The translations under genes were made by a program, and so were the position numbers. Shown here in pieces: positions 1 to 14,787 of a stretch of DNA of 64,000 nt (within the stretch, counting starts at the first letter, position 1; each line of letters opens with the position of its first letter). Under the pieces are notes generated by a model, which worked only from the letters and a program-made list of their open reading frames with translations, searched no databases and was not told the origin of the DNA. Source of the DNA: Hirudo medicinalis (Eukaryota; Annelida; Clitellata; Hirudinida; Hirudinidae); NCBI GenBank assembly GCA_011800805.1, contig MPNW01000105.1, positions 113,092-177,091 on the forward strand, written 5' to 3'.

Positions 1-244
1 GGTGTTTAATATCTTACTTTGGTTGCATTTATTATATTTTTTATATGTATAATTTCCGAATACAATCCTTTTTAGATTTCAATTCCTACTTGCTAGTTTG
101 AATGATTTGATCAAATAATTTTGAAATTTTAAAAAAGTTTTTGTGATATTTTGAATGTTGTTTACCTTAAGTTGTACCATGCAACAGACAATAAATTTAG
201 GTTCTCTTAAATGTTGCTTTACTGTTTATTTCATAATTTCGAAG

Positions 245-1963
245 GCATTTGCTCATCTTGGAGATATGAGGACGGCATTCAAAATAGCAGACGAGGCTCT
301 TAATGAGGGCTTGAAACTCTCTGGAGATACTTATTCATTTCTTTTGATGGCATGCATAGCTGACAAGGAGGCAGGAACAAGTCTTAGCATCAAGGTATGC
401 TAATTTTAATAAAGTTGTGCTAGCTAATTTATTAAATTGTGATTCTTTTTAAAGCTATGGAGAATGATGAGAGCAAAAAAAGTAGAATTTGGGAATCATC
501 ATTACAATCTGTTACTAAGATGCATTAGGGATTGTGGTATGGGAAATGAAGCCATCTTTGTTGATTTACTTGGCACGGTGTCATCATCGATATCAAAGGA
601 CAATTTGAAACTCTTTGGATCACAAGAGCCAACGCAAATGCCAAAAACATCTACAAGAAATGGCAATGGTGAACCACAGGAAGTGTTGTATGAAGTCCAA
701 GATCCAGGTGACCAAATGATGCAAATTGAGGAACATCAAGATTCAAACAATCAGTTATCACATCCTGAGAGAGATTTAGTGAAGAATTTCCCAAACATCC
801 TCAATCCAAAGTTTGACATGACTTTGTACAAAAACTGGAAACTATCCCTACCCAAGGATCCTGTGGACAGATTATTTCTCCTTGGTGGTGCTGAGAATAT
901 TTTGAAGCACATGAAGAAAGATAATTGCCTTCCTACAATAAAGACATTTAGCCTCTTATTGGAACTTGTCCCTTCCAGTTTGGAGGCAGAAGACAATCTA
1001 ATTGTACTCATGGAAAATAATTCTGTGAAACCAGACTTGACCTTCTTCAACCTCTTGATCCGGAAAAGATGCATGAGAAAGCATTACAGAAATGCTAGGG
1101 TTTACCTTTGATTTCTATGACATGTTATGCTCAGATAAATTATTTCTGTATTTAACATCACATTTTTCTTTAAATTATTAATCAAATTAATTACAATTGC
1201 ACTGAGAACTTCCTAAGTGTTTCCTAAAAAGTATCTTTATGCTCAGAGGATGTTTAGTCTGTCTTGTCTTGCCTTGTCTTCATAACAAAATTCAGGAATT
1301 GCTTTCTTTTAAAAGCAAGACTTCCCATTTCAGGATGTGTTGGATTTGATTGTGCAACACCAACTTCATCCGGATGATATGACATTTGGATGTCTTGCAA
1401 TGGGATGCTCAACTGAGAATAGGGGCATGAACCTTCTCAAAGACATGATGGTGGGTTGTTACTTGATTATGCCTAAATAGTTCACATTGTTCATTCTTTG
1501 AAATTTTGAATTTCAGAAAATTAATAAGCTTCCAAATGCTGAAATATGCGACAATCTCATCTTCGCAAGTAATATGGACTTCAGATATAAGTACAAAATA
1601 GTCAAATTTATGAAGGACAATCAAATTCGACCAAACATTAAAGCGTTGAGAAAACTTGAAGCAAATGTACAATATGCCAAAAAGAAAATCTTGGAAGCGG
1701 TGAGTGTTGTACTGCCAAAGCAGGAGTAGCTTCTAAATGGTTTTATTTAAATTCTGCTGTAGCTTTATCTTTTATTAATTAATTTTATTTTTGTCTAGGA
1801 AATGGGAAGAGGTTCTAATGAATATTACAAATCAGAAGAATTTCTTCGTGGATTTGAAATATTTCTCATGAATTATAGGCAATGGTTGAAATCCGTGGAA
1901 TTTGAACCCCAAATCGATCCCTTAGTCAAATATGGTCAGCCCACACCTCAAATTCCTGATTAG
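245..1963 (+). CDS. PTCD1: PTCD1-like mitochondrial pentatricopeptide-repeat protein, 3' part
   Basis: Mitochondrial matrix RNA-binding protein; the PTCD1 family acts in mitochondrial tRNA processing and 16S rRNA/ribosome function. Five exons join in phase 0: 245-394, 455-1099, 1334-1450, 1517-1699 and 1799-1963 (stop TAG), giving 419 residues. Helical PPR-type repeats are visible, for example AHLGDMRTAFKIADEAL in the first exon. The second exon holds RLFLLGGAENILKHM and VKPDLTFFNLLIRKRCMRK, close to the PTCD1 core (LVGGxxxFL, KPDIDFFNxLxRRRSxR). The last exon has GFEIFLMNYRQWLKS, matching the conserved PTCD1 end (FRxYYKQWLKxM). The 5' end with the start and transit peptide lies outside the window; 1-244 reads as intron. 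The exon 1 acceptor (AG at 243-244) is the least certain boundary. A linker at about residues 95-140 is rich in Q, N and E and looks unstructured. Confidence 0.88.
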
Positions 1964-3526
1964 GAATCAATCCTTCTCCAGAGTCAAATTTATGGACAAC
2001 TTCATGATAATTTACTTCTTTGCTTTGGACTAAAAAACATACTGCATTTTATTTGTTTATGTAATATCTCGGATTCTTAGGGAAAGTTGTGCAAATATCC
2101 TCAGAAAATCGATTGGATTATTGGTATGTAATGACTTAGTCTGAATAGTTATGCATAGGTTTGGAGATCAGATTTATGAAATATTTAAGCATACCTATAT
2201 ATGAAATGCTTGAATTATCGATATGAATAAGGAGATCGGATATGCGTCTTAATATGTTGCTTTGTTTTAAGAGTTTGTTTTGCCGGATCGTAAATAATAA
2301 TTCAGATTTTTGATAATCGAAGGGTTTAATGCGTTACATCCCTTTAAAGCACGAGTGAATAATTAATAGCTCAAAAACTTATCACTGAATTCGCTGAGAA
2401 TGGTGGGTAGCGTTTGATTTTCCTCAAGGGTCCTGTTATAACAGAACGCAATGTTTGAGCCACTTCCTGGAGAGAATCGAAAGTTCCAGCAGTCAACGTA
2501 CACATTTCCAACAGGTAGAGTAGTATTAATGTGAATAGATCAAACATCACAAAGATAATTTTTACATAAAGATATCTTTTTGGTAAGCCATTGATTAAAA
2601 ATTAGCTGAACCGTTGATAGGTTCGTACTGATAAGAGATTGTCAATTGGTGCTTTGCATTAGCTTTTCGGAAGTAAAAGCATCAATCTTACAAATATTCG
2701 AAAGGATTTCAACGGTAAAATTAGATTTAATAGCAGAAAAGACAAATGGCAAATTGAAAACCCTATGCATTACCAACGCCTTTGATGTCTATTATGTATT
2801 ACTCACTCCGAGTAATATCCACCTTACATAACTCGTAATTTATTTTAGTAAATCCTGATGTTTGAATCTGAATTTGAAACGTTCGAGTCCATTAGGTGAG
2901 AACGAAAATCGGTTTGAGTCAATCTTCATGCTAAAAGTCATAAATATAAATTTTGATGTGCAGCTGGAGTCGATTTCCATACATGCTCCATCATCAAATG
3001 CCTGCAAGACTGCTTACTCGAGAATCATCGATATAAAATAGGCGAGATGGTAATGAATTATATGGAGCGAGATGAAAAAGATAAAAAGGTTGTCTCCATA
3101 TCGTCTTTTCTTCAGATGAAAGCCAGCGTGAGATGCTGATGCGCGAATTTGTGCATTGAAAAGCCGGCTTCTATTGGTCGACTGTTTGAATCTAACAAAG
3201 CACGACTCTCGGGCTGCGACGCCAAGGCCGGGTTTTTAAAACTTCCCGATGTGCTACGCGATTTAAATAAACAGTTTTTGCCATTTAACTGACATTTTTA
3301 GATTAATCTCATCGATATCTGGCGCATGGAATCGATCGGACCTTATTGGCGGTTTATTTGTGATTGAACATGAGCTAACGTTTTATTTGGTTGTCATCTG
3401 GTGAACTATCTACTCGAAATGTTTCAATTGAACGCTCTTTTTCCCGAGAGGAGTGAACTCTGAAAACCGATTTGTTGTCATCGTCGTCTGATCGTTTTAA
3501 TCGATTTGGATTTGGGAGATTCAAAA
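1964..3526. other. Intergenic: PTCD1 3' UTR and TCF/LEF 5' flank
   Basis: No gene is supported here. The PTCD1 3' UTR starts at 1964. An open frame at 2646-2831 has no recognisable content. From about 3120 the sequence becomes less AT-rich and contains an inverted CCAAT box (ATTGG near 3174). That fits the promoter and 5' UTR of the downstream TCF gene, but no TATA box or start site can be fixed. Confidence 0.5.
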
Positions 3527-6500
3527 ATGCCACAAGCAAGCTCTGTGGCCAGTGACGATTTGGCTTCTACAGATGAAGTTAAAGTTTATAAAGATGAAGG
3601 AGAGGGCGAAGATGAAAAAAGATCGTCAGAAAATTTAAACGAAGAAAAAATTGGATTGCTGACAGAAACAGAAGAGGCAAGCACATTAATTTAACATAGA
3701 CATTATTTAATTTCACTAAACAATGTATTTCAAATGGACCTTGACAGGGCAAATCATCAGATATTGAGGGACAAAACTGTTTTTCTCCTGATGAGAAGCT
3801 TCACCATTTATTCAATCCAGGAAGTGGGTTTATAACTTGATTTTTCAATTTACCTATGACATTCTAATTACACATCCAAACATTTAACATATTTCTTCAG
3901 TGAAAATGCCAGAATTTTTGTTGAGGGACCATCTGCCATTTGGTTACCCACTGTTACCACCTTATCCCTATCCAAGTTCTCCCCCACTCTCATCAACTGT
4001 AAGTTTTCAACTGAATTTGAATTTCTCAAATTACTTTTCACAAGAAAAATTTCATTTCACCCAATTAAAATGTTTGGTTTCAAATTATCATGCATGTAAA
4101 AAAGATGTTCCAGACTGAGTACTTTGTTAACAAGCTTATCTGAGGTCTTTGTCATTCTTCATTCAATTAATGACGTTTGAGTGTTGTAACATCTTGAAAC
4201 AAACAAGTAAAATACATGTTTGTATGTGGTCTACATGATACCTAAGTCCTTGATAAATGGCTTCTTCATGTCTTTTATTTATGGCTGTTTGAAGTAACAA
4301 ATGCCGAACGAATTGATTTTCAAATAGCAGCGTTGAAATGATAATCAATTTTCTAGTGAAGTGTTGTTTTTTTTGAGAGCATGTTGACACAAGGATTTCA
4401 ACACTTAGGAGCAGCACAAACGTTGCTTGTTAGCCGATCAATCACTGGTAATATCTGTAATTTAGTAAACAAACAATTCATTCATGCCTTTCGTCGGCAT
4501 CAACCTGCTGTGTTTATGCAGAGACTGGTCAACAAACGATTTGTTGCTTCCTGCGAATGTGAATTTGATTGCCGCACTTGCATCCGTCATGTTTAATTCT
4601 TAAGCAGGTCCTCAGAAATATTTGCATGCATATATATTTACAAGAATTGTTTGGAAAATCGTTTTACTTCTCATCCGACACCTGCACCTCACCAGTTTTA
4701 AATTTTTGCAAATCAAAATTTGCAAAAATCAAGTACAGAACGCAGGTGAACATGTGTGTGGTTACTTTAATAATGTAAGATGCAAACAAATTTAATGTCA
4801 TAATATTTTTTTTCGCCGAAGATTTTTAGTTGAACCCTGACCAAAACATTTAATGGATTAAATGTTTCGGATTGGTGCTCCCCTTTGATGTTCTAATTGG
4901 GGGGATGCAGTCGAACGAACGTGCAAAACTTAGGTGCATCTTGGTCGAAAAGTTTCCTACGATTCTGCCAAATGATTTCTTTAATGTTGTTTTAAATTCT
5001 AATAAAAAAAGTATCTTTGTTCACGGAAATTGTACATCCGCAGTCTGCATATTATGTACGTGGGATGTGACAAGAAAAGCGTGTTTTTATGATGGTCTAA
5101 TAAAGATTTGATAAGGCAGCATTTGTAAATTCGTACGAGCCTATGGTTTGAGTTAAGCTCCATTCGTATGTTGTTTATGGAGTCGTTTGTAACCTACGAC
5201 TCAAGGAAAGTTTGATGGCTTTTCAGTCCTAGGGAGCGATGTTTTTCAAACTTGAAATTGGTCTTTCTCCTGTGGAAAGTGGAGTGTTGTCCAAACAAAT
5301 TTCCCAGCCAACATTGTTTCACTAGCGAGATTAATTAGACATCTGCTGCACTATAAAGTTTTAAATTTGACATCTTTCAAGAGCTTCCTCTGAAGTGGCT
5401 CATCTCGGTCTGAACATTGAATTTCCAGGATGAAACTGCTTATCAGATGCTCTCTTCTTTCATCAGTTTTTCAATCGAGGACGTTATAGTAAGTGAATCG
5501 AGTGAATAAGAACAGGAAATGTTTCTGAGCTGAATATGACAATAGTTGGCTATTTACTTTGAAGCAATTAACTCCTTATCCCTGAGCTGTAATAAGCAAC
5601 AACTCCTGACAAAGTGAAAGTTACTAATTATTAATGCCTGTTTGCGTTCGCTCATTTACGTATATCCTCTTGTTGGGAACATTTTTTTATCTCCTAAAAT
5701 GCTTCCTGAATGAACATGATTTTTCCGGATTTTCTAACCCATAAGTTTCAGCTCGGCCCAATTTTTGGATGGCATCTTTCGATGGCCAGTGATCCTGATT
5801 CCGATCGGTCAGAAGTCAGTGCTACGGATGCGAAGCGTGTTTACGGCAATACGTTTAGGTTCGGTGAAATCAGAAAGTGATAGTAAAGATAATGATATTC
5901 ATTGGATGCCTAGCTTTGCATGTATTTTCATTTTCATAATTAATTCAAGTTCTTATGATGAGATCTCCGTAACAGCGCGTAGAGAGCACCGTGACTTTCT
6001 CCAGTGCATTGCTTCATCGTTCAACCTGGACAGGAAATATTTTCAAACTCCAATCCAATTCCAATCCGTAGCCACATCATTTTGCAATTTCATCTTCGTT
6101 TTCTTCTTATTTTATTGTACGTTTACATAAATGTAGGTAAATGGAAGGAATTTTTGAATTCACCTACAGAACAAGATCTTTCCCCCACCTCCGCCTGGCT
6201 TGGGTTTCTTCATGTACGGTAATGAATCGGTCTCCAGCCCCCCGCCGGCGCACATGGGCATACCACCCCTTCACATTGATCTGAAGACAGGTCAGATTGT
6301 TTTTATATCCTGTTGATGCTTTCCACGAGTTCTCGGTGATGTATTAGCGCCTTGTAAATCATTGTTCGCCACTCATCCTGTAGAACGAGCTCAGTACCTG
6401 GTATCGGTTTGAGTGGCCCGTCAAAGTATCGTCGACTTAGCATCTCACTTGCTTTGTTATTTATCGAATCGACGATGCTTTATCACGATCGTCATCATCA

Positions 6501-9500
6501 TCGTCGTCATCGTCATAGGCATCATTCGGAATTAATAATTCGTTCGCTCACGTTGTGCACTCCTATCGTTCGTCTCTGCACGTCGACTTGAGCTTCAGAT
6601 CTCGTGAGACTTGATGGGCTTACAAATAACTCACGATTGCTTATCAACTCATGGAACCCATGAGCTGAGCTCTCCTTGAGGTTGGGCGATGACGTTTTGA
6701 GGGCGTCAAACAACTAGGTCTAGTTTTCCCGCTACTTAACTAATAATAATAATAATGATGATGATAATAATAGTAACGATAATGATAATAATGAGAATCA
6801 TAGCAGAGGGTTTTTTTCGCTTTTATGTGCTCCTAGCACGAGAAAGCACTAACTTGTAGAACCATTGGAAAAGAAAAATTCGATACTCCTCAGCGTGTGG
6901 TGGCGAACCTCGAGAAAATTATAATTTCAGATGGAATTGAAATACAAGATAAGGAGCAAGTAATAAATTCCCGAGTACAAAACAAGAAAGCAGCCAGCGG
7001 GGTCCCCATTCTTGGGAGCTCAGTTTAGCGAATTAGATGAGAGGGACTCCACTAGGATCGTTAATTATCCCTAAAGTAATATTCCCTTAATGACCTTGTT
7101 GTGCTTAAATTCATAAATGTTTTTCGAGCGTAGTAATGTCCGCCTTGAGTTTCCCATTCATTTGGAGATTAAGGAGAATGTGGTCACCGGCAGTTAAATG
7201 ACCACGGTCAGGGGTTTCCCTTCCAGGGAGATAATTGTCCCGACAGTTTTTAGATATTGTTCCGTGCTATGTAATTAAGATAAGCTGGAAATCTGGAGAG
7301 TTGTCAGTCAAATGTGCCTGACCATCAATGCATCAATCTCCCCTCTTGTTTGTGCTCCATTTCAATCACCGGAGCACGTTAAGTTGTGGACGAGAACCTT
7401 GTGTCTTAACTTGAAGCCGTTAATTTCTTCTTTTTTTTTTATGCAGGTTTGCCCCGACCTCCACTGTATGGACTACCCCCTCCATCACCCAGTCATCTCT
7501 ACTCCGGTGGAGAGTTTTCACATTTGTGAGTTATTTTCATTTGCTTTTTTTCTCCTCTCCTGGTTAAAAAGACTTTTTGCTTCATCTGTAAAACGAACTG
7601 CCGATGATGGTCATTAGGGATCCCGCTAATATGCGCACCCATGTGTTCCACCTGTTTGACCCCTTATTCTTGGAGCCGTCAGTTGTCTGATGAAGTTCCA
7701 TTTGTCGCACGTTTAACACGACATGGTCCGAACTCTGTCGTGTCGATAGGGACCAATGTGTGCATCCACTCTCAGGAGTCGAACACAAGACCTGCCGATC
7801 AGCAATCTCTGTCGCTCGCCTCTTACGTCGTCGTATCGGCTCGAAGCGTTTGTTACGTTTCATTCGAGTCTCTAATCAATTGAAATCTATGCGCCCGAAA
7901 TCCTGGGTGATGCTAGTTAAGTGTGAATATTTGATGACATTCTCAGCGGCGGCGTCTTCTCCCTCGAGTGATATTCATCATTTAGCGTGATATCTGCTCG
8001 GAGCTTTAGAAACGTATTCCTTCTTCATGTCTGTCGGATTCAATATTGTTGATTTGACTGATTCATGTCATGTCAATGAAATGCGAATGAGCACAGAAGT
8101 GTGCACCGAGTCGAGTGCAAATATGTCCAGCAAAAAAGAATAAGAGAGTAATAACCCCACGTGTGCCTCTTTGGCGACGTCTCAGGTGATGATTCGTTCA
8201 ATCATTTCCACGTTTTTTGTGAGGTTCGCCATCTCGTGTAACTTAATGGTTAACGAGGACTGGAAAGATTGACATTATTTCCCCTCCTATGTAATCGTCT
8301 TAGGACAGGAGTATGTTATGACAATTAGTTTCAAATGCCCACTCTGCGCTCTCTTCACCAATCAGGATTAGAAGACAAGCGTTACAAATTACTTGTGTCG
8401 ATCTGATGCTCAGCCTGGTCACGTCTCCTTGAGGATTCTCTTCAACTTTCCACTCTTGGTCTCCTGCCTCGGTGACTCTTAGAAGGACTTTTGTGCATTT
8501 TTGCTCCTGATATTTTAGTGAAATTACATGTTCTACATTTTGTTTAGACCCTAGGAAAATACTTGACTTCTTCTACCATCGTCAGCAGTTGGTTTTCGAG
8601 AAATAAAAAAAAAAATATGGCCCTTAAATTGTTGCCCGCTAATTTTAGTCTAATTTTTGATGTCTGATTAATTGCTGTGCGATGAGTAGTAGGAATATTT
8701 AATGACTTCGTTGTTACGAAAATATCTTCAGCCTCGTTCTTGACAAACTTCAACTTGATTGTCTCATTAAAAATTGATTGGGTCGCTGCTTTTCATCTCA
8801 TGTAAGTCGTCGTTCGGCAGTGGTGTACAACTGTTGGTTTTTCTCATGTTCGAATGCGCTCATCTCCTCATGTAAGCTGCCATGCTTCTGATCGCGTTTC
8901 TTAAACCTCCGAAGGAAATTTTTAAATTAACACCAACGAAAAGCGGAGAGCTTTATATTGCAATGAAAAGCTTTCAAGAATTTATGAAAATTAGTTTTTT
9001 TTTGTCGTGAAAATGTAGCGATTTTGAATGCATTTTCACATAAGCGTAACGAGGCGCGTTATTAATTTCATCAAATAATTAATGAGATTCGAGTAGATAT
9101 GACATTTAGAACGATTTTTAAGGATAAATTCTTACAAAAGAAAACTCCGTTTTCATGCATTATTCCTGTCCTTTTTTTCCGGTGACATACAAGTTTTGTC
9201 TAATGATAAGAAGGCCTTTCATCTGCTAACCAGTTTAATTTAAGGCCCCTCTGAGTATTTCATGCTATTCCAGGGGAAAGATTTGGTATATATTACCCGG
9301 CCTGATCAAAGATGCTTTTTGCTGGATCATTTAGAATGCTCCATCCTCGTTCAGTAGTCGTACGCTCCAAAATACTGATATTTATATTTATGCCAATATT
9401 TATGCTTTAAACAATTTCATGGGTTCAACGTTGTGAAATATTCCTTTCAGTTTTAAGTGAAGAAACCTTGTGCTGTAAATTTGAGGGGATTTTTGTGAGC

Positions 9501-12500
9501 GAGAAAGTCTGTTTATCGAAGCCTTTATGACGTTCCTTTGGATTTTGATATTTTCTCAAGCCAGCAAGCGCACGAATTTTTTTACTGGTTGTCAAATAGC
9601 AGGTTGCTCGCACAATAACAATGGAGGAAAGTGTGTTATGAGTAGAATTTCCACATTCAACAAGCATTTATGCAATTACGCATTATGCTGTTTATGCTTC
9701 AGGTACTGGCTGAATTAAGGATGACATTTTGCTTTAATTACTGTCGGATGTTACGATGCTCACTTAAGAGGCGCAATTTGATGTCATGTCATCTGAAGGA
9801 GGTGTTGTAAAAAAAAAATTAAGACTAATTTGTTTATTCGTAAGCTCCAAATTTTGACGGAATTATGCTCCCTTAGAACTACCTCAATTTGTTGAGCCGT
9901 CTGTGTGCATGCTCTATATTCCTTAGGCATTAAAGTGCTTCACAACCAGTCACACGGGCGTTACGACGTCAGCGGCGTTAATTGGTCACGACTTCATTAA
10001 AGTGATGACTCGCTGTGATTCATTTCAGAACTGGTCCGTCGGGTCCCCTGCACAGTCCTTACTCTCCACCTACGCTGACGAGTTCTCCACTTTCCTGGTT
10101 CCATCCATCCGGTATATTCCCACACAACTTCAGCCTCGGCCATCCGACCTCCATTTCGTCTAACGGCATTCATGATCTTTCACCACTGTCAGAGTCTTTG
10201 GAAAACTCGAGGTTGGTTGATGAGTTTTAATTACATCGTTGTTTTCATGAATTTCTTCCAAGTAATAAAACAGATCAATGGATGATAAGCGGGCTTCAAG
10301 AGATAAGCCGTGTAAAGCAACTGATGATCAGTCCGTCCAAAGAAAATATTTAATAACAGATTTCATATACTCTCGTGAGCATAAACAACTCCATTGTCCT
10401 TAAGACTCAATAGTTGTTCCCGTTTTAAATTGGCCCATAAGTCATTCCTTTCATACGTAGAGGGAGAGAGCAATCATTTTCCTTATTTAAGTTATGAGAT
10501 TTTCTTTAACATGTTGTTCAAAGTTTACACGGTGGCGTTGTAAATCTCCCTGTTTAGCAACACATGTCTGAAAAGGAAAGCCCCATTCAGACTTTTGATT
10601 TGTTCAAGAGTGCTAAATCTCCGGCGAGTGTAGGAGGAGGAGGCATTGATGTCAAATAATGAAGCCCTAAATACCCTTTCAATTTTCACCTAACAAGCCG
10701 AATCGAGAGCGTGAAAGTAGCCTGTTTAAAATGAAATTACGCCAAGAGAATCAGCTTTTTACACTGCCGAGACCAGCTCGCTTCTATATATAAAAATTTC
10801 TCCCTATGAAGAAGATGATTATATAATTTGAGGTTCTTTTGTGTTTAGCAACCGCAGTCTTTGGCAGCTAGCATATTAACGGGCTAATAGCTTCTCTCAG
10901 TAGTTATTGTAACACAATACTGGGAGAAAAATAAAAACATATTTTTTGAAACATTTAGCAAGTGCTGGTGCTTATGCATGTGTCTTTCACTTCTGCTCCA
11001 TCACTTCGCAGTTAGGAACCATTCCTTTGTTTGACTTTGTGCAGGATGTTCTGTGTCTCGCTTAAGGAAAATGAATTTCTTTTGTTATGTTTACAAAAAT
11101 CTATATACATACATGTCTTCTTATTCGTCTTCTATCTCGAAGTATTGGTTCTAATATCATATTTACTCTGCACGCTCTCCTTTGAGTAGTTATTAAATGA
11201 ATTTTAATAATTTATTAATATCTCCCGGACATGCGACCGAGCTTACTAACGCATCAGCTGGATTCTCTGAGGGTGAGTTAGAGATGGCTCTCTATCGGTG
11301 GTGTCGGTTTGAGAGCTAGGAGGAGGAATAAAGATAAAATTATGATATCTGATGATCTCTCTTTAGCTTGTTTTCTTTCATTAGGTCTGAGATGTTTTTT
11401 GAGCTATCAAATTACAGGCACTACATGATACTGTGTGAAATTGTTTCTTAGGGAGACTTAAAGGATCCTTCTCCTTAGTTTTAACCTCTAATTTCAACCG
11501 ATAATTATGACGTGTCCTCCAGTGTCTTAGAAACATTTTCAGAGGCTTGGAGTAATGGCGAGGTGAGCACGGAACTCCAGACGAACACGATGCTCTCCTC
11601 ACCTCGGGGGTGACTTAAAACCTCACCGTCGTCTGAGGCGATGATATTTTTGCTAACAACTTAAATGCTTGAGTCAGAAGTGTTCTGCGAGACGTGTACG
11701 TGCATGTAAGCTTGTGTGCGTGTCATCTGAACTATGAATCCTTGCCTCTCCATGCACGGTTCCCCTTCTATCTCTCTCTCTCTCTCTCTCCCTACCAACC
11801 TCTATCCTCGCTCATCTCTCCAGGCTAGCTGAAAATTTTGAAGCTATTTCATAATTATCCATTAGCTTATTAATGCTTACGATGGTCAGTCGAAAACATC
11901 TGCCAACTTAAGACTTAATTGATAGATTCTTGCTTCAACTTCCTAATTGCATTGCCCTCAGAAATGTTAATGTATCATTCGTTATCAATGTTTATCGAGT
12001 ACTGAATTAGTCTTGGTAACTACGGCTCGATTCCAAACTGCTGCTTTCAACAGTAATTCGTTTGATCTTTTTACTCGGGTCACTTCCAACAACACTTTTG
12101 ACAATGCTTTATGCTTCCCTATTTTCGCATCCCGTCCTTTCGTAGCCCAAGAACATCTTACATGGAAAGTAATATTGATTGAAAAGTTTATTTTCCAATG
12201 GAGTCTCTCAAATTGCGGACTCTCCGAGACTATTATCCACCACCCCCTTTTATTCTTAAGTTCTCCAACCAGTATGCCAGTATGCCTATGGCGATTGGAA
12301 GGTAAAATCAAGCTGTGTTTATGCTTTCTTTAAGTGGAATTTTCACTCAACAAATTTTGAAATCTATTGGAATTTCGAGGTCAGTGTTATCACGTCATTC
12401 CTTCTCAATGTCGAGGACGTCTCATCAATTGACATCTTCACTCAAATGAGAGAACACAGTGAGATTCTGAAACGATTTAGAATCTATTTTCTGACATTTA

Positions 12501-14739
12501 AAATTAATTTAAAATAGAAAAAATAAGCATTGATAAGTTTATTCCAAATCAAGTCTTACTAACGAGTTTGATAGAACTATTAAGTGAGCCGTTCACAGAC
12601 AATTAAACAAACTTGTAATCTTATCAAAGTGCAAATATTTGATTCAGTTCTCTTTCCTGATCATTAAAACTCCACCGGTGCTAATTACTATTAAATTGCT
12701 TACACAATTGCATTCGACTGGTTTGTTGTTTGAGTCCACTTACAGCCATAATACAATGATAACTTTTAATGACAAGGATTCGATGTTAGGACTTACATTA
12801 AAACACTGGTCTCGACTTGTCATTAAATTTCTATTTGCGTTCTGAATGTATTAGATATTTCTGTCCGTTTTATTTTTTCAATTCAGTGTCTTGTGGGTCT
12901 GTATCCAATCCAACCAGATCTCTTGAACTTTTTACAATTTCTTTAATGTGTAACAGACATTTTCATAAATTAAGCTCGACTTACCTTAATGCATGACCTA
13001 TAGCTTTCTTTGAAAGAATGAGAACTCAATACATTATTGAAAGGTGTAAACCTGTCTGTTGCTTCTCTTATGAATGATTACCTTGTACCTTGATTTTCAA
13101 AGCAACCTTCCATATGCCTGCAATGAAATTAAGACTGATACAAGCCTATATTAAATGTTAAGATCTCTTCTTAAGATCTTCCTAATAAGATCCTGTAAAT
13201 CAACAGTTGCATGTTGTTAACATTAATTACACAATATCCCATACAACCCAAAGATGGGTTGGACGAGACCTCCTCGCCTCCTTGGAAATGTAACAATACC
13301 GATCTTAACTTTCCGACTCTGCCCTAAGTTGACTTGTGGAAATTGTAAGGTTTTTAAGGTAATGTGCAGTTATCAAGTACTCTTGATAAAGTAAAACTTA
13401 CTTATCCAATTTATTTAGCTGTCCGAACCACCTTCTCGTTAAAGGTTGTCTGAATGACAGGGTAGCAGAATTAATCACCGCAAATATTCTCCCTGGATGG
13501 CTTTCTTTATCTGCTCGTGTTTTGTGAAAATAAAAAATTCACATGAACAAACTTAAATTTCCTTGAATTAATTTCTTGTATCTTGAGAATATCAAATTAA
13601 CTTCAAAGGTGCATTATGCAGCTTAAGAGATTTTGAAGTTACTATGACTAACACAGCTAAATCTTAGAAACACCTAAATTTCCTCAAGTGATTCTATAAA
13701 TGTGGTGGTATGGATAATAAATCGAGTTTTATACACCATCCCGTTCTTCTCTTAGAGAAACAATTTATATGATCTCCTTAAGTTCTTGTTGTTTTATTGT
13801 TTATATATTTTATTTTCAATTATTGGTATTGCTTCATCATTTAAAACAAAATTTAATGGCCGTGACATGAAAGCGAGCCGAGATAAGGCCAATAACGTAC
13901 CGACTTAAGAAAGCATTAGAATAAAGTGTGAATTATACCTTAACTTAGTTACAAACAACTCCTTAGTTACTTAGGATCTCTTCATATAATCTTCATGCTG
14001 AAATTCGTGATCTGTTTTATATCTTGAATCCTCTCCTAGCACAATTTTCATTGTCAAAGTTGCCTCATGAAATGCAGCATTAACTTGTCATGCGTTGTAG
14101 CATCTTCTTCTTGTAACGTGTACTTTCATCCATTTTCCTAGGTTATCTTATCAAATTAGCGCAATACTCAATTAAAGGTTGACTTTCTGATATACATTCT
14201 GACATAAGATTTCCTAATCGACATGTAATACCCTTGACACAGGTCTCCCTGAATACAAGCAAAATACAACTCTGAGAACCCCTTACCAACTTCATTGTTA
14301 GCTTTTATCCTTTCGTTTGTTCATTTATTCACCTCGCCCTTCTCTTTATTGCTTTCACTTTGTCTTTCTGCCATCTCCTCTTCCTTCCTGTTTCTTCTTC
14401 TGATTCTCCATTAATTTACAATTATTCTCACTAACCCTTTATTCTTGTTGATTTTCTATTTTTTTAAATAATAATAATAATAATAATAATAACAATATAC
14501 AATATAATAATACGTTATCTATATAGTATAATAATAATATTATCGTTATTAATCATTTCCCAGCAGGAGAATTGGCTTTAAAAATTACTTATTTTCTATG
14601 TTTTTATCTTAGTCTTAATAAATTATGTATTCTCCTCCTTTCCATCGAAGTTAATTTATTTTCATTGTTAACAATTTTTACCTGAAGTCTAAAGGTTGGG
14701 CTTCAGCTGAAACGGTTTAATCGTTAATACTTAGTTTAT

Positions 14740-14787
<48 letters not shown>

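Noticed and set aside
4381..4596. 71-codon open frame in TCF intron 3
   Set aside because: No known content and no suitable splice sites; phases of the flanking exons already match without it.
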